64,000 nucleotides of DNA from Chordicoccus furentiruminis. GTDB lineage: Bacteria > Bacillota > Clostridia > Lachnospirales > Lachnospiraceae. Below the pieces are notes generated by a model. It was given only the letters and a program-made list of their open reading frames with translations, had not been told where the DNA came from and searched no databases. Positions 9,080-18,363 of the stretch are shown here, in pieces. Position numbers and translations under genes: made by a program. Numbering within the stretch: the first letter of the stretch is position 1; each line of letters opens with the position of its first letter. Location of the stretch: contig NZ_CP048829.1 in assembly GCF_019355395.1 (NCBI RefSeq), positions 992,001-1,056,000 on the forward strand, in the 5' to 3' direction.

Positions 9080-9880
9080 TCATGCATGCATCGTTCGGAT
9101 CAGTTCACGTTCATCGAAGCCGGTGCATGTAAGCAGCTCCGGGTCTCCGTCCGTGATCAGAACGGTATTTTCGTAGTGGGCAGAAGGCTCCCGGTCGGCG
9201 GTTCTGACAGTCCACCCGTCGCTCATCCACTCGATTTCCTTTGTGCCGAGATTGATCATCGGCTCAATCGCGAGGACCATGCCGGGCACCAGCAGGATTC
9301 CTCTTCCCTTCTGACGGTAGTTCGGGATCTGCGGCGGCTCGTGAAGATGCGTTCCGATCCCATGCCCGCAAAGCTCCTCAACGACACCGTACCCCCGCTC
9401 TGCGGCATACGCCCCGATCGCGGCCGAGATCTCGTAAAGATGATGGCCGGCACGGGCGAAGCGCATTCCCTCAAAGAAGCTCATCCGGGTATCCTCGACG
9501 AGCCGTTCCGTCTCGGTTGCGGCGCGTCCGACAATCCATGTCCGCGCCGCGTCGGAGTGGTAGCCCTTCCAGATGAGTCCTGCGTCAAGGGATACGATGT
9601 CTCCCTCCTTCAGTATCCTGTCATCAGACGGAATCCCGTGAACCACCTCGTCATTGACGGAGACGCAGATCGAGGCGGGATATCCGTCATAATCAAGAAA
9701 ATTCGGAACACCCCCGAGTTCTCTGATCTTACGGTCCCCGGCGCGATTGATCTCCGCTGTTGATACCCCCGGCCTGATCATGGCATGCAGAGCCTGATGA
9801 ACCAGTTCAAGCAAATGGCCCGATTCGCGCATCAGCGCGATTTCTTCATCGGTTCGGATCACAACGGGCATCTTATTCAC
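9080..9880 (-). CDS. map: methionine aminopeptidase, type I
   Basis: Map removes the initiator methionine from nascent proteins. The two-metal 'pita-bread' ligands are visible: Asp in [18 protein letters not shown] (two of them), His in [16 protein letters not shown], Glu in AIEPM and Glu in YENTVLI. About 266 aa, without an N-terminal zinc or SH3 extension. Two starts are possible: GTG at 9880 with GGAG 7 nt upstream (chosen), or ATG at 9871 just after the adk stop. Either way it is translationally coupled to adk. Confidence 0.96.
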   Translation of the reverse strand: MNKMPVVIRTDEEIALMRESGHLLELVHQALHAMIRPGVSTAEINRAGDRKIRELGGVPNFLDYDGYPASICVSVNDEVVHGIPSDDRILKEGDIVSLDAGLIWKGYHSDAARTWIVGRAATETERLVEDTRMSFFEGMRFARAGHHLYEISAAIGAYAAERGYGVVEELCGHGIGTHLHEPPQIPNYRQKGRGILLVPGMVLAIEPMINLGTKEIEWMSDGWTVRTADREPSAHYENTVLITDGDPELLTCTGFDERELIRTMHA

Positions 9881-10517
9881 CCAGCTTCTCCAGAATCGCG
9901 CTGAATACGTCGTCCATGGACTGCGTGCCGTCTACTGTGACGAGAACCTTCTTATCCTTATAATAGTCAATCAGCGGCTGCGTCTGGGCGTGATAAACAT
10001 CGAGACGATTCTTAACGGTCTCCGGACGGTCATCATCCCGGAGCACCAGCTTTCCGCCGCAGCGGTCGCAGACATCCTCTTTCTTCGGCGGATTGTAGAC
10101 GACATGATAGGTCGCCCCGCAGGAAACACAGGCTCTCCTTCCGCCCATGCGGGAAATGATATGCTCGTCAGGCACCTCAATGTCGACAGCGAAATCGATC
10201 GGTGTTCCGGCCTTTCTCACTGCCTCGTCAAGCGCCTCGGCCTGCGGGATCGTGCGCGGGAATCCATCCAGAATGAAGCCTTCCCCGCAGTCCGGCTGCG
10301 CGATACGGTCCGCTACGAGATCGCAGACAAGTTCGTCCGGCACGAGCTCTCCGGCATCCATATAGCTCTTAGCCTTTTTGCCCAGTTCCGTTCCGTTCTT
10401 GATGTTCGCCCGGAAGATGTCGCCGGTTGAAATATGCGGGATCCGGAAACGTTCGGCCACTCTGGCAGCCTGCGTTCCCTTGCCGGCGCCCGGGGCTCCT
10501 AGCATGATCAGTCTCAT
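9873..10517 (-). CDS. adk: adenylate kinase (zinc LID type)
   Basis: Adk interconverts ATP + AMP and 2 ADP. The P-loop GAPGAGKGT is at the N-terminus, with STGDIFRAN (AMP site), LDGFPRTIPQAE and DDRPETVKNR following. The LID carries C-x2-C ... C-x2-C (CVSCGATYH, CDRCGG), so it binds zinc as in Gram-positive enzymes. The ATG at 10517 has GAGGAGGTTCGA directly before it. 214 aa is the long-form length. It sits between secY and map, the standard place in the spc operon. Confidence 0.98.
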   Translation of the reverse strand: MRLIMLGAPGAGKGTQAARVAERFRIPHISTGDIFRANIKNGTELGKKAKSYMDAGELVPDELVCDLVADRIAQPDCGEGFILDGFPRTIPQAEALDEAVRKAGTPIDFAVDIEVPDEHIISRMGGRRACVSCGATYHVVYNPPKKEDVCDRCGGKLVLRDDDRPETVKNRLDVYHAQTQPLIDYYKDKKVLVTVDGTQSMDDVFSAILEKLGE

Positions 10518-10544
10518 TCGAACCTCCTCTTCTGTCGGAATGAC

Positions 10545-10556
10545 ACTTATATAAGT
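10545..10556. repeat. 12-bp perfect palindrome between secY and adk
   Basis: ACTTATATAAGT is a perfect palindrome embedded in a slightly longer TGAC...GTCA dyad. It lies directly after the secY 3' hairpin and about 30 nt before the adk start. It resembles an operator, but no regulator can be assigned. Confidence 0.4.
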
Positions 10557-10561
10557 CAAAC

Positions 10562-10595
10562 CCGGGGAACGCCCGCCGCAGCGGGCGTTCCCCGG
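10562..10595 (-). terminator. 15-bp hairpin after secY
   Basis: The arms 10562-10576 and 10581-10595 are perfectly complementary with a CGCA loop. On the minus strand GGGTTTGACTTATAT follows, a poor U-run. It is probably a partial terminator or mRNA processing site that lowers expression of adk, map and infA relative to the upstream genes. Confidence 0.5.
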
Positions 10596-10605
10596 AATGA
10601 TCCCG

Positions 10606-11922
10606 TTATTCGCTCAAAAATCCCTTGTAGTTGCGCACGACCATCATGGATTCAATCTGCTTGACGGTCTCCAGAAGGACACCGACAATAATGATGATCG
10701 AGGTGCCGCCGAATGACACGCTCGCTCCGAACAGGCCGTTGAAGACGAACGGAATCACAGCGACGATCGTCAGGCCGACCGCTCCGATGAAGATGATATA
10801 GTTCAGAATCTGCGTCAGATAGTCAACCGTCGGCTTACCCGGACGGATGCCGGGGATAAAGCCGCCCTGCTTCTTCATGTTGTCCGCCACCTCAAGCGGA
10901 TTGAAGGTGATCGATGTGTAGAAGTAGGCAAAGAAAATGACGAGCACAATATAGATCGCGACACCGATGGTATACACCGGACGGGTCCGGTCGAACCAGT
11001 TGCTCTCGCTCAGGATGCCAAGCACAGTGCCCGCCCAGCCGCCGACATTGGATTTGCCCATGAACGTGGCAATGATGCCGGGGAAGGACATGATGGATGA
11101 GGCGAAGATGACAGGAATCACGCCCGCTGTGTTGATCTTCAGCGGAATATGCGTGCTCTGCCCGCCGATCATCCGGCTTCCGGCCGTCTTTCTGGAATAC
11201 TGCACCGGAATATGCCTCTGAGCACCGTCAAGCACGACGACCATCACGACCATTGCAATCAGAATGACGGCGATGATCAGGATCGCAAGCGCGGCTCTCG
11301 CGACGGTCTTGCCAGAAACAAAGGTTTCATAAAGGCTCGTGAGATCCTGGGGGACACGGGAGAGAATGTTGATGACAAGGACCATGGAAATACCGTTGCC
11401 CACGCCCTTTTCCGTCATCTGCTCGCCGACCCACATCAGGTAGCAGGAGCCTGCTGTGAGGCATACCACAACTGTGAATGCCTTCGCGAAATTCATATTC
11501 GGGATAAGTCCCTGATTACCGAAGCCGACAGCCATTGCGACGGATTCGAACAGTGAAAGACCGACTGTCAGGTAGCGTGTGATCGCTACCAGCTTCTTTC
11601 TTCCGTCCTCGCCGTCGCGCTGCATCTCTTCAAGTGCGGGGATCGCGATCGTAAGAAGTTCAACGATAATGGATGCAGTGATGTAAGGCGTAATCGACAG
11701 AGCCAGAATCGACATGCTCGAGAAAGAGCCGCCGGTGAACGCGTCAAAGAAATTGAACGCGTCACCAGCATTCTGCTTGAACCATGACTCGAAGTAGCTG
11801 CTGTTCACGCCCGGAACCGGAATCTGGGAGCCTATTCTGATGATGACCAGGCACAGGAGAACAAATCCGAGCCTGTGCCGTATATCCTTCACTTTGAAAG
11901 CGTCAATCATCTTTTTGAACAT
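10606..11922 (-). CDS. secY: protein translocase subunit SecY
   Basis: SecY is the ten-helix channel of the Sec translocon in the cytoplasmic membrane. The sequence shows the first helix (RLGFVLLCLVIIRIGSQIPV), the plug region, ALSITPYITASIIVELL, the EKGVGNGISMVLVINI loop and the cytoplasmic loop LEVADNMKKQGGFIPGIRPG that contacts SecA. 438 aa is normal. It begins 1 nt after the rplO stop, so the two are coupled. The motor partner SecA is encoded at 39.9-42.5 kb in this window. Confidence 0.98.
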   Translation of the reverse strand: MFKKMIDAFKVKDIRHRLGFVLLCLVIIRIGSQIPVPGVNSSYFESWFKQNAGDAFNFFDAFTGGSFSSMSILALSITPYITASIIVELLTIAIPALEEMQRDGEDGRKKLVAITRYLTVGLSLFESVAMAVGFGNQGLIPNMNFAKAFTVVVCLTAGSCYLMWVGEQMTEKGVGNGISMVLVINILSRVPQDLTSLYETFVSGKTVARAALAILIIAVILIAMVVMVVVLDGAQRHIPVQYSRKTAGSRMIGGQSTHIPLKINTAGVIPVIFASSIMSFPGIIATFMGKSNVGGWAGTVLGILSESNWFDRTRPVYTIGVAIYIVLVIFFAYFYTSITFNPLEVADNMKKQGGFIPGIRPGKPTVDYLTQILNYIIFIGAVGLTIVAVIPFVFNGLFGASVSFGGTSIIIIVGVLLETVKQIESMMVVRNYKGFLSE

Positions 11923-11923
11923 C

Positions 11924-12364
11924 TCAGATCACCTCGACTGTACCGCCTGCCGCCTCGATTTTGCTCTTCGCGCTCCCGCTCACCGCGTTGACCTTCACGG
12001 TCAGTTTCTTCGTCAGCTCGCCACCGCCGAGAATCTTGACGCCGTCCACGATTTTCGAAACCGCACCGCTCTCGATAAGGAGCTTCGGGGTCACCTCTGT
12101 TCCGTCCTCAAAACGGTTCAGAACATCCACGTTGATTGCAGTGATGACCTTGGTGTTTCTGTTCGTGAAGCCTCTCTTCGGAAGGCGTCTGTACAGAGGC
12201 ATCTGACCGCCTTCAAAGCCCGGTCTCGGCGCGCCGGAACGTGCCTTCTGGCCCTTGTGGCCTTTGCCTGCCGTCTTGCCGTTGCCGGATCCGTGACCGC
12301 GGCCTCTGCGGAAGTTGTCATTCATCCGGGAGCCTTCCGCCGGTGATAAATTAGATAAATCCAT
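11924..12364 (-). CDS. rplO: 50S ribosomal protein uL15
   Basis: uL15 is a late-assembly large-subunit protein with a long Gly/Arg-rich N-terminal extension threading into 23S rRNA ([20 protein letters not shown], then [18 protein letters not shown]). It starts [12 protein letters not shown] at 12364, with GGGGAGGT upstream. A longer in-frame start overlaps rpmD and is not family-like. 146 aa is standard. It is followed immediately by secY. Confidence 0.98.
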   Translation of the reverse strand: MDLSNLSPAEGSRMNDNFRRGRGHGSGNGKTAGKGHKGQKARSGAPRPGFEGGQMPLYRRLPKRGFTNRNTKVITAINVDVLNRFEDGTEVTPKLLIESGAVSKIVDGVKILGGGELTKKLTVKVNAVSGSAKSKIEAAGGTVEVI

Positions 12365-12380
12365 ACTCGTACCTCCCCAG

Positions 12381-12569
12381 TTATTCGACTTCTTCAACCT
12401 TGACAAGATAGCCGATCTTCGCCAGCTGTCCGCGTGTTGCGGCGTTATCCGGAAGAATGACGCTGGAGTTGAGCTTATGGAAGCCCATGGACTCAACGAT
12501 CTTCTTATTCTTCGGGACCGCGCCGATGGTGGATTTCACAAGTGTGATCTTTAATTTCTTATCTGCCAT
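12381..12569 (-). CDS. rpmD: 50S ribosomal protein uL30
   Basis: uL30 is a small large-subunit protein with a beta-alpha-beta fold. [20 protein letters not shown] near the start and the later [20 protein letters not shown] are characteristic, as is the C-terminal GYLVKVEEV. 62 aa matches the short bacterial form. It lies 10 nt after rpsE and 16 nt before rplO, so translation is probably coupled. Confidence 0.97.
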   Translation of the reverse strand: MADKKLKITLVKSTIGAVPKNKKIVESMGFHKLNSSVILPDNAATRGQLAKIGYLVKVEEVE

Positions 12570-12579
12570 GTCTGCCTCC

Positions 12580-13098
12580 TCACGCCAGAATCTCTTCGAC
12601 GGTCTTGCCGCGAAGACGAGCGACTTCCTCAGGCGTCTTGATCTGCTTCAGACCGGCGAGCGTAGCGAATACCACATTCTGCTTGTTGTTGGAGCCCAGG
12701 GACTTCGTACGAATGTTCGTGATGCCCGCGAGCTCGATGACCGCACGGGCCGGGCCGCCGGCGATGACGCCGGTACCTTCCGGAGCTCTCTTGAGGAGCA
12801 CGGTCGCTCCGCCGTATTTCCCGATGTTGTCATGCGTGACGCTCTTGAAATCCGTCCGGGCAACCGTGATCATATGCTTCATGGCATCTTCCTTGCCCTT
12901 GCGGATCGCTTCCGGAATTTCAGCCGCCTTGCCAAGTCCGGCGCCTACATGGCCGTTTCCGTCGCCGACGACGACCAGAGCCGAGAACCGCATGTTGCGA
13001 CCGCCCTTTACGACCTTCGTGACACGCTTGATCGCAACGACTCTGTCTTCCATGCCGTTGTCGTCTTTGTCTCTTCTTCTATCCTCGTTTGCTCTCAT
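12580..13098 (-). CDS. rpsE: 30S ribosomal protein uS5
   Basis: uS5 lines the mRNA entry channel and supports decoding fidelity. The double-stranded RNA-binding part ([20 protein letters not shown]) and the Gly-rich loop [16 protein letters not shown] are followed by the C-terminal domain with [19 protein letters not shown]. 172 aa, with a short Arg/Asp-rich N-terminal lead ([15 protein letters not shown]). AGGAGAGG precedes the ATG. It sits between rplR and rpmD. Confidence 0.98.
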   Translation of the reverse strand: MRANEDRRRDKDDNGMEDRVVAIKRVTKVVKGGRNMRFSALVVVGDGNGHVGAGLGKAAEIPEAIRKGKEDAMKHMITVARTDFKSVTHDNIGKYGGATVLLKRAPEGTGVIAGGPARAVIELAGITNIRTKSLGSNNKQNVVFATLAGLKQIKTPEEVARLRGKTVEEILA

Positions 13099-13115
13099 CT
13101 GATTATCCTCTCCTG

Positions 13116-13484
13116 TTAGAACTCAAGGCCGGCTTCTCTGGCCGCGTCCGCCAACGCCTTGACCTTGCCCTGATAGATGAACCCGCCGCGGTCAAAGACG
13201 ACTTTCTTGATTCCGGCCTGTACAGCCTTCTCGCCGATGACCTTGCCGACCTTGGCAGCTGCTTCCACATTGTCTGTGTAAGTGAGTCCGTCCTTGACAT
13301 CCGCCTGGAGAGTGGAGGCGGACACAAGCGTCCTGCCCTCGCTGTCATCGATAATCTGCGCATACATATGCTTGTTGCTGCGGAACACGGCCAGTCTCGG
13401 ACGTTCAGCCGTGCCGCTGATGTAGTAACGCAGTCTGCTGTGCTTCTTCACGCGAAGTGCGCTTCTTGAACGTTTGTTAATCAT
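13116..13484 (-). CDS. rplR: 50S ribosomal protein uL18
   Basis: uL18 binds 5S rRNA together with uL5 and helps place it in the central protuberance. The basic N-terminus ([20 protein letters not shown]) precedes the core with [20 protein letters not shown], and [20 protein letters not shown] ends the domain. 122 aa is normal. It lies 17 nt before rpsE and 19 nt after rplF. Confidence 0.98.
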   Translation of the reverse strand: MINKRSRSALRVKKHSRLRYYISGTAERPRLAVFRSNKHMYAQIIDDSEGRTLVSASTLQADVKDGLTYTDNVEAAAKVGKVIGEKAVQAGIKKVVFDRGGFIYQGKVKALADAAREAGLEF

Positions 13485-13503
13485 ATGTCATGCTCTCCTT
13501 TCT

Positions 13504-14043
13504 TTATTTTTTACCGGTCTTACCGACTTTGCGGCGGATCACCTCATAGTCGTACTTGATGCCTTTGCCCTTGTACGGCTCCGGAGCTCTCTTGGAACGG
13601 ATCTCCGCGGCATACTGACCGACCTGCTCCTTGCTGATGCCGGAGACGATGATCTTGTTGCCGTCAACCTTGGACTCAAGACCTTCCGGATCGGTCATTT
13701 CGACCGGATGGCTGTATCCAAGAGAAAGGACGAGCTTTTTGCCCTGCTTCTGTGCCTTGTAGCCGACACCGTTGACTTCCAGTGTCTTCGTGTAGCCTTC
13801 GCTGACACCGACGACCATGTTGTGGATGAGCGCACGGGTGAGACCGTGGAGTGCCTTGGTCTCCTTCTTGTCATCCGGTCTGGTGACGACAACCTCATTT
13901 TCCTTCTGCTCGATCGTGAGCTGCGGAACAAAGGTTCTCTCCAGCGACCCCTTCGGTCCCTTCACGGTGACCGTGTTGCCTTCCTTAATTTCGACAGTGA
14001 CGCCGGCCGGGATAACGACCGGAAGCTTGCCGATTCGTGACAT
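13504..14043 (-). CDS. rplF: 50S ribosomal protein uL6
   Basis: uL6 consists of two repeated domains near the GTPase-associated centre. It begins [19 protein letters not shown] and contains [12 protein letters not shown]. The C-terminal signature [19 protein letters not shown] is complete. 179 aa is standard. CAGGAGGAT lies just before the ATG. An 85-nt gap separates it from rpsH upstream; I see only a short CAGC/GCTG hairpin in it. Confidence 0.98.
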   Translation of the reverse strand: MSRIGKLPVVIPAGVTVEIKEGNTVTVKGPKGSLERTFVPQLTIEQKENEVVVTRPDDKKETKALHGLTRALIHNMVVGVSEGYTKTLEVNGVGYKAQKQGKKLVLSLGYSHPVEMTDPEGLESKVDGNKIIVSGISKEQVGQYAAEIRSKRAPEPYKGKGIKYDYEVIRRKVGKTGKK

Positions 14044-14128
14044 ATTTCTATCCTCCTGACTTAGATTGTCCGGGGAGCGTCTGCCGCCCCTCTGTTTTCA
14101 GTCAGCGTATGCTGATATCCGGTTTGAA

Positions 14129-14533
14129 TTACCAGATGTACGCAAGCACCTCGCCGCCGACATTCTGCTTTCTTGCCGCCTTGTCCGTCATCACGCCCTT
14201 GCTGGTGGAAATGATGGCTGTACCAAGCCCGCCAAGCACCTTCGGAAGGTTCTCGCTGTCTGCGTAGATCCGGAGACCGGGCTTGGAGATCCTCTTCAGG
14301 CCGGAGATGATCTTCTCGTTCTTGTCCGCGCCGTACTTCAGCGTGATCCTGATCACCCGCTGAACGCCTTCGCCGACAATATCGTACTTTGCGACATAGC
14401 CTTCGTCAACAAGAATGTCAGCAATGGAAAGCTTCATCTTTGACATCGGGACATCGACTGTATCATGCTTTGCAGTATTGGCGTTACGGATTCTCGTAAG
14501 CATATCTGCGATAGGATCGTTCGTCGTCGTCAT
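14129..14533 (-). CDS. rpsH: 30S ribosomal protein uS8
   Basis: uS8 binds the central domain of 16S rRNA and in enteric bacteria is the spc operon repressor. The start ([19 protein letters not shown]), the middle ([20 protein letters not shown]) and the C-terminal [20 protein letters not shown] are all diagnostic. 134 aa. Whether it autoregulates here cannot be judged from sequence alone. Confidence 0.98.
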   Translation of the reverse strand: MTTTNDPIADMLTRIRNANTAKHDTVDVPMSKMKLSIADILVDEGYVAKYDIVGEGVQRVIRITLKYGADKNEKIISGLKRISKPGLRIYADSENLPKVLGGLGTAIISTSKGVMTDKAARKQNVGGEVLAYIW

Positions 14534-14560
14534 TCTTATGACTCTCCTTTCGTTTATTCT

Positions 14561-14746
14561 TTACCAGGATGCTTTCTTCACGCCCGGAATCTCGCCCTTG
14601 TAGGCAAGCTCACGGAAGCAGATACGGCAGATCCCGTACTTCTTCAGAACGGAATGCGGGCGTCCGCAGATTCTGCAGCGTGTATATTCTCTGGTAGAGA
14701 ACTTCGGCTTTCTGGCCTGCTTTAACTTCATCGATTTTTTAGCCAT
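14561..14746 (-). CDS. rpsN: 30S ribosomal protein uS14, zinc-binding type
   Basis: uS14 is a 30S head protein. At 61 aa with C-x2-C ... C-x2-C ([10 protein letters not shown] and CRICFREL), it is the zinc (C+) form. It begins [20 protein letters not shown] and ends [11 protein letters not shown], the standard ending of this form. It lies 27 nt upstream of rpsH and 11 nt after rplE. Confidence 0.98.
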   Translation of the reverse strand: MAKKSMKLKQARKPKFSTREYTRCRICGRPHSVLKKYGICRICFRELAYKGEIPGVKKASW

Positions 14747-14757
14747 ATTCTATCTCC

Positions 14758-15297
14758 TTACTTGGCAAACGGCATATTGAATAACCGGAGCAGTTCCTTC
14801 GCTTCCTCGTCCGTCTTGGCTGTCGTGACGAAGATGATATCCATTCCGCGGACCTTGTCGACCTTGTCGTACTCGATTTCCGGGAAGATGAGCTGTTCCT
14901 TGATAGCTAATGCATAATTGCCGCGTCCGTCGAAGGAATCCGGGCTGACACCGTGGAAGTCGCGGACCCGCGGAAGAGCCAGGTTGATCAGGCGGTCGGC
15001 GAAGTTGTACATTCTCTCGCCGCGAAGCGTGACCTTGCAGCCGATCGGCATGCCGGCACGGATCTTGAAATTGGCGATGGACTTCTTCGCCTTGGTACGG
15101 ATGGCCTTCTGGCCGGTGATGGTCTCCATGTCCGCGACAGCCGCGTCAAGCAGCTTCGCGTTCTCCTTGGCTTCGCCGACGCCCATATTGACGACGATCT
15201 TGACCAGCTTCGGGATCTCCATCGGATTCTTGTACTCGAATTTCTTCTGCATTGCGGCAGCGATCTCGCTGTCGTACTGTTCTTTCAGTCTGCTCAA
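14758..15297 (-). CDS. rplE: 50S ribosomal protein uL5
   Basis: uL5 contacts 5S rRNA and P-site tRNA in the central protuberance. Hallmarks are [58 protein letters not shown] and the terminal [19 protein letters not shown] place the start at TTG 15297: GGGAGG lies 8 nt upstream and 179 aa is the family length. An in-frame GTG at 15318 overlaps the rplX stop and would put the Shine-Dalgarno inside the coding region. Confidence 0.95.
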   Translation of the reverse strand: MSRLKEQYDSEIAAAMQKKFEYKNPMEIPKLVKIVVNMGVGEAKENAKLLDAAVADMETITGQKAIRTKAKKSIANFKIRAGMPIGCKVTLRGERMYNFADRLINLALPRVRDFHGVSPDSFDGRGNYALAIKEQLIFPEIEYDKVDKVRGMDIIFVTTAKTDEEAKELLRLFNMPFAK

Positions 15298-15314
15298 GCT
15301 CCTGGCCTCCCTTC

Positions 15315-15626
15315 TCACTCGATCGTCTCGCCGGTAGACTTGGCGAAGCGGACCTTTTTGCCGTCCTCATAGCGGAACCCGACGCGTGTCGGCTTTCCTT
15401 TGTGCAGATACATGACGTTGGAAACGTCGATCGGGGCTTCCTTGTTGACAATGCCGCCCTGCTGATTCTGCGCGCTGGGCTTCTGATGCTTGGTCACCAT
15501 GTTGACGCCCTCGACGACGACTCTGTTCTTCTTGACGTTGACGGAAAGTACCTTGCCTTCCTTGTCCTTGTCTTTGCCGGTGATGACCTTGACGGTATCA
15601 CCTTTTTTGATCTTTAAAGATGCCAT
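15315..15626 (-). CDS. rplX: 50S ribosomal protein uL24
   Basis: uL24 starts large-subunit assembly near the exit tunnel. The KOW motif is at the N-terminus ([20 protein letters not shown]), followed by [20 protein letters not shown] and [11 protein letters not shown]. 103 aa is normal. GGAGGAACCTCATAG precedes the ATG. It lies 15 nt after rplN and 17 nt before the rplE TTG. Confidence 0.98.
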   Translation of the reverse strand: MASLKIKKGDTVKVITGKDKDKEGKVLSVNVKKNRVVVEGVNMVTKHQKPSAQNQQGGIVNKEAPIDVSNVMYLHKGKPTRVGFRYEDGKKVRFAKSTGETIE

Positions 15627-15641
15627 CTATGAGGTTCCTCC

Positions 15642-16010
15642 TTATAACACTTCCGGAGCAAGAGAAACAATCTTCATGAACTGCTTCTCGCGGAGCTCAC
15701 GGGCCACCGGTCCAAAGATACGGGTTCCTCTCGGGGTGTTGTCGTCCTTGATGATGACGGCTGCATTCTCATCAAACTTGATGTAGGAACCGTCCTTTCT
15801 GCGTGCGCCGTGCTTCGTGCGGACCACGACCGCGCGGACGACATCGCCCTTCTTTACAACGCCTCCGGGTGTTGCATCTTTGACCGTGGCAACGATGGTA
15901 TCACCGATATACGCATATCTTCTTGTCGAACCGCCGTTGACACGGATGCAGAGGATTTCCTTCGCACCGGTATTATCGGCGACCTTCAGTCTGGTTTCCT
16001 GCTGAATCAT
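15642..16010 (-). CDS. rplN: 50S ribosomal protein uL14
   Basis: uL14 forms an inter-subunit bridge and is the docking site of ribosome silencing factors. The start [20 protein letters not shown] and the block [20 protein letters not shown] are nearly invariant in bacteria. 122 aa. AGGATTCTTAGT precedes the ATG. It lies between rpsQ and rplX. Confidence 0.99.
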   Translation of the reverse strand: MIQQETRLKVADNTGAKEILCIRVNGGSTRRYAYIGDTIVATVKDATPGGVVKKGDVVRAVVVRTKHGARRKDGSYIKFDENAAVIIKDDNTPRGTRIFGPVARELREKQFMKIVSLAPEVL

Positions 16011-16029
16011 ACTAAGAATCCTCCCGAAA

Positions 16030-16287
16030 TCACTTGATTTTCTCGACTACCTGTACAAGTCTCCATCTCTTGTCCTTGGAGAGCGGTCTGGTCTCCATGA
16101 CCTTCACGGTGTCGCCGATATTGCACTCGTTCTTCTCGTCATGAGCCTTGAGCTTGTAGGTCTTCTTCACAATCTTCTTGTAGAGCGGATGCTGCACATG
16201 ATCCTCGATGGCGACAACGATGGTCTTGTCCATCTTGTTGCTGACGACCTTGCCCACGCGCGTCTTTCTAAGGTTTCTTTCTTCCAT
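16030..16287 (-). CDS. rpsQ: 30S ribosomal protein uS17
   Basis: uS17 is an OB-fold protein of the 30S body. [20 protein letters not shown] at the N-terminus and [20 protein letters not shown] near the end are diagnostic. 85 aa. It begins only 3 nt after the rpmC stop, so it is probably coupled to rpmC. Confidence 0.98.
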   Translation of the reverse strand: MEERNLRKTRVGKVVSNKMDKTIVVAIEDHVQHPLYKKIVKKTYKLKAHDEKNECNIGDTVKVMETRPLSKDKRWRLVQVVEKIK

Positions 16288-16290
16288 CGA

Positions 16291-16503
16291 TTATGCCTCC
16301 TTTACGGACTGCTGTGCAATGACAGTCTGGATTCTGGCAATGTTCCTGCGGACTTCCCTGATTCTGGCTGTATTGTCAAGCTGATTCGTCGCGTTCTGGA
16401 ATCTCAGGTTGAAGAGCTCCTTCTTCGCTGCGACGAGCTCCTCGTTCAGCTCATTTGCAGACTTTGTTCTCAGTTCCTCTACATACTTGCTGTTCTTCGT
16501 CAT
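16291..16503 (-). CDS. rpmC: 50S ribosomal protein uL29
   Basis: uL29 is a two-helix protein next to the tunnel exit. [20 protein letters not shown] followed by [19 protein letters not shown] is the family core. 70 aa. The ATG at 16503 overlaps the rplP stop (ATGA), which implies translational coupling. Confidence 0.97.
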   Translation of the reverse strand: MTKNSKYVEELRTKSANELNEELVAAKKELFNLRFQNATNQLDNTARIREVRRNIARIQTVIAQQSVKEA

Positions 16504-16982
16504 GCCTCTTCACCGCCTTCTTCGACCGGTGCAGCCGCGGATGCGGGTGCGCTTTCTTCATTCTGGCTGTTAAGCTGTTCCCTCGAGCAGATCTTGCAGG
16601 TGCACGGCAGCTTGTGCATCGCGAGACGCAGAGCCTCCTTCGCGTCAGCCTCGGCGACATCCGCGATCTCGAAAAGGACACGGCCCGGCTTGACGACCGC
16701 TACCCAGTAATCGACAGCGCCCTTACCGGAACCCATTCGGGTCTCAGCCGGCTTTGCCGTCACAGGCTTGTCCGGGAATACATCGATCCAGACCTTGCCG
16801 CCGCGCTTCAGATAACGGGTCAGCGCCACACGGGCAGCTTCAATCTGGTTGGACTTCAGCCAGCACGGCTCGGTGGCCACAAGACCGAACTCGCCGTAGG
16901 CGATTCTGGTTCCCCTGGTCGGCTTTCCTCTCATGGAACCGCGCATCTGCTTTCTGTGCTTTACTCTCTTCGGCATTAACAT
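16500..16982 (-). CDS. rplP: 50S ribosomal protein uL16, with C-terminal extension
   Basis: uL16 organises the A-site tRNA region of the 50S subunit. [60 protein letters not shown] and [10 protein letters not shown] are all present. After the usual end near residue 137 there is an extra ~22-residue acidic Ala/Glu tail. The segment just before it reads [10 protein letters not shown], with three closely spaced cysteines. Of two candidate starts (ATG 16982 and 16976), the first is better spaced from GGGAG. rpmC follows with a 4-nt overlap. Confidence 0.97.
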   Translation of the reverse strand: MLMPKRVKHRKQMRGSMRGKPTRGTRIAYGEFGLVATEPCWLKSNQIEAARVALTRYLKRGGKVWIDVFPDKPVTAKPAETRMGSGKGAVDYWVAVVKPGRVLFEIADVAEADAKEALRLAMHKLPCTCKICSREQLNSQNEESAPASAAAPVEEGGEEA

Positions 16983-16984
16983 AA

Positions 16985-17644
16985 TTACTGTTCACTCCCT
17001 TCGCCTGCGGACTTTGTCGGAAGGACTTCGCCGTTGTAGACCCACGCTTTCACACCGACCTTGCCGTACTGCGTATCCGCCTCTGCAAAGCCGTAGTCGA
17101 TATCAGCGCGAAGCGTCTGCAGCGGAATGGTGCCCTCGCTGTAGGTTTCCTTGCGTGCGATATCCGCACCGCCGAGACGGCCGGCCACGGAAGTCTTCAC
17201 ACCCTTGGCCCCCGCGCGCAGCGTTCTCTGCATCGTGGACTTCATCGCGCGGCGGAAGGAAATACGGTTCTCGAGCTGAAGCGCGATGTTCTCGGCGACG
17301 AGCTGCGCGTCACGATCCGGACGCTTGATCTCCTTGATGTCGACGAGCACTCTGTGGCCTACCATCCTGGCAAGCTCCGCTCTCAGCTTCTCGATCTCAG
17401 CGCCGCCCTTGCCGATGACAAGACCCGGCTTCGCGGTGTAGATCGTAACTTTGACACGATCGGAGGCGCGCTCGATATCGATTTTGGAGACACCGAAGCT
17501 GTACAGTCTCTTCTTCAGGAACGTTCTGATCTTGTGATCCTCGACAAGATAATCAGCAAATTCCTTGTCGCCCGCGTACCATTTGGAGCTCCAATCCTTG
17601 ATCACACCGACACGAAGGCCGTGCGGATTTACTTTCTGACCCAT
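16985..17644 (-). CDS. rpsC: 30S ribosomal protein uS3
   Basis: uS3 lies at the mRNA entry and forms the 30S head with uS10 and uS14. It begins [20 protein letters not shown]. The type II KH motif is [16 protein letters not shown] (GKGG loop), and the C-terminal domain has [20 protein letters not shown]. 219 aa is standard. GGAGGACTTAC precedes the ATG. It lies 12 nt after rplV and 2 nt before rplP. Confidence 0.99.
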   Translation of the reverse strand: MGQKVNPHGLRVGVIKDWSSKWYAGDKEFADYLVEDHKIRTFLKKRLYSFGVSKIDIERASDRVKVTIYTAKPGLVIGKGGAEIEKLRAELARMVGHRVLVDIKEIKRPDRDAQLVAENIALQLENRISFRRAMKSTMQRTLRAGAKGVKTSVAGRLGGADIARKETYSEGTIPLQTLRADIDYGFAEADTQYGKVGVKAWVYNGEVLPTKSAGEGSEQ

Positions 17645-17656
17645 GTAAGTCCTCCT

Positions 17657-18046
17657 TTACTTCTCATCCAGAACAACCGTGATGTGGCTGGTGCGCTTCA
17701 GGATACGGTACGCGCGGCCCTTAGCCCTCGGCTGGATTCTCTTCATCGTCGTCGCCCGGCCGGCATAGCACTCCGCGACATAAAGGTTGCTGCGGTTCAT
17801 GCCGTTGTTGTTCTCTGCGTTCGCCACAGCGGACTCAAGAAGCTTCTTGATCACGCCGGATGCGTAACGCGGGCTGTATTCAAGGATGCCGAGCGCGGTC
17901 TCCACATCTTTCCCGCGGATCGCGTCCAGAACAAAGCAGGCCTTCTGGACGGACATTCTGGCGTGGGAAAGACGGGCAGACGGTCTCGTCTCTCTCTTTG
18001 TTTCGTTTCTCTCCCGCTTAATCTGGGATCTGTGTCCTTTTGCCAT
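17657..18046 (-). CDS. rplV: 50S ribosomal protein uL22
   Basis: uL22 extends a beta-hairpin into the exit tunnel, where macrolide resistance mutations occur. The core LSHARMSVQKACFVLDAIRG and the hairpin tip RIQPRAKGRAYRILKRTSHI are intact, so nothing suggests a resistance variant. 129 aa, with a basic N-terminal lead of about 25 residues, common in Clostridia. It lies between rpsS and rpsC. Confidence 0.98.
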   Translation of the reverse strand: MAKGHRSQIKRERNETKRETRPSARLSHARMSVQKACFVLDAIRGKDVETALGILEYSPRYASGVIKKLLESAVANAENNNGMNRSNLYVAECYAGRATTMKRIQPRAKGRAYRILKRTSHITVVLDEK

Positions 18047-18070
18047 GATAAATCTCCTTTCGAATCAGTC

Positions 18071-18352
18071 TTACCTGACAGATGTCCTGGACTCGGTCTT
18101 GGCATGGCCTCTGTACGTTCTGGTTGCAACGAACTCGCCCAGCTTATGGCCGACCATGTCCTCTGTCACATAGACCGGAACATGCTTTCTGCCGTCATGA
18201 ACTGCAAATGTATGTCCCACGAAACTCGGGAAGATCGTCGAACGGCGGGACCAGGTCTTGATGACCGCCTTGTCGCCGCTGGCGTTAAGAGCATCCACCT
18301 TCTTGAGCAGATAGGCGTCTGCGAAAGGTCCTTTCTTCAGTGAACGTGCCAT
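18071..18352 (-). CDS. rpsS: 30S ribosomal protein uS19
   Basis: uS19 forms a bridge at the 30S head with uS13. [20 protein letters not shown] at the start, [20 protein letters not shown] in the middle and [20 protein letters not shown] are family hallmarks. 93 aa. GGAGGAGAAAC lies right before the ATG. It follows rplB after 11 nt. Confidence 0.99.
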   Translation of the reverse strand: MARSLKKGPFADAYLLKKVDALNASGDKAVIKTWSRRSTIFPSFVGHTFAVHDGRKHVPVYVTEDMVGHKLGEFVATRTYRGHAKTESRTSVR

Positions 18353-18363
18353 GTTTCTCCTCC

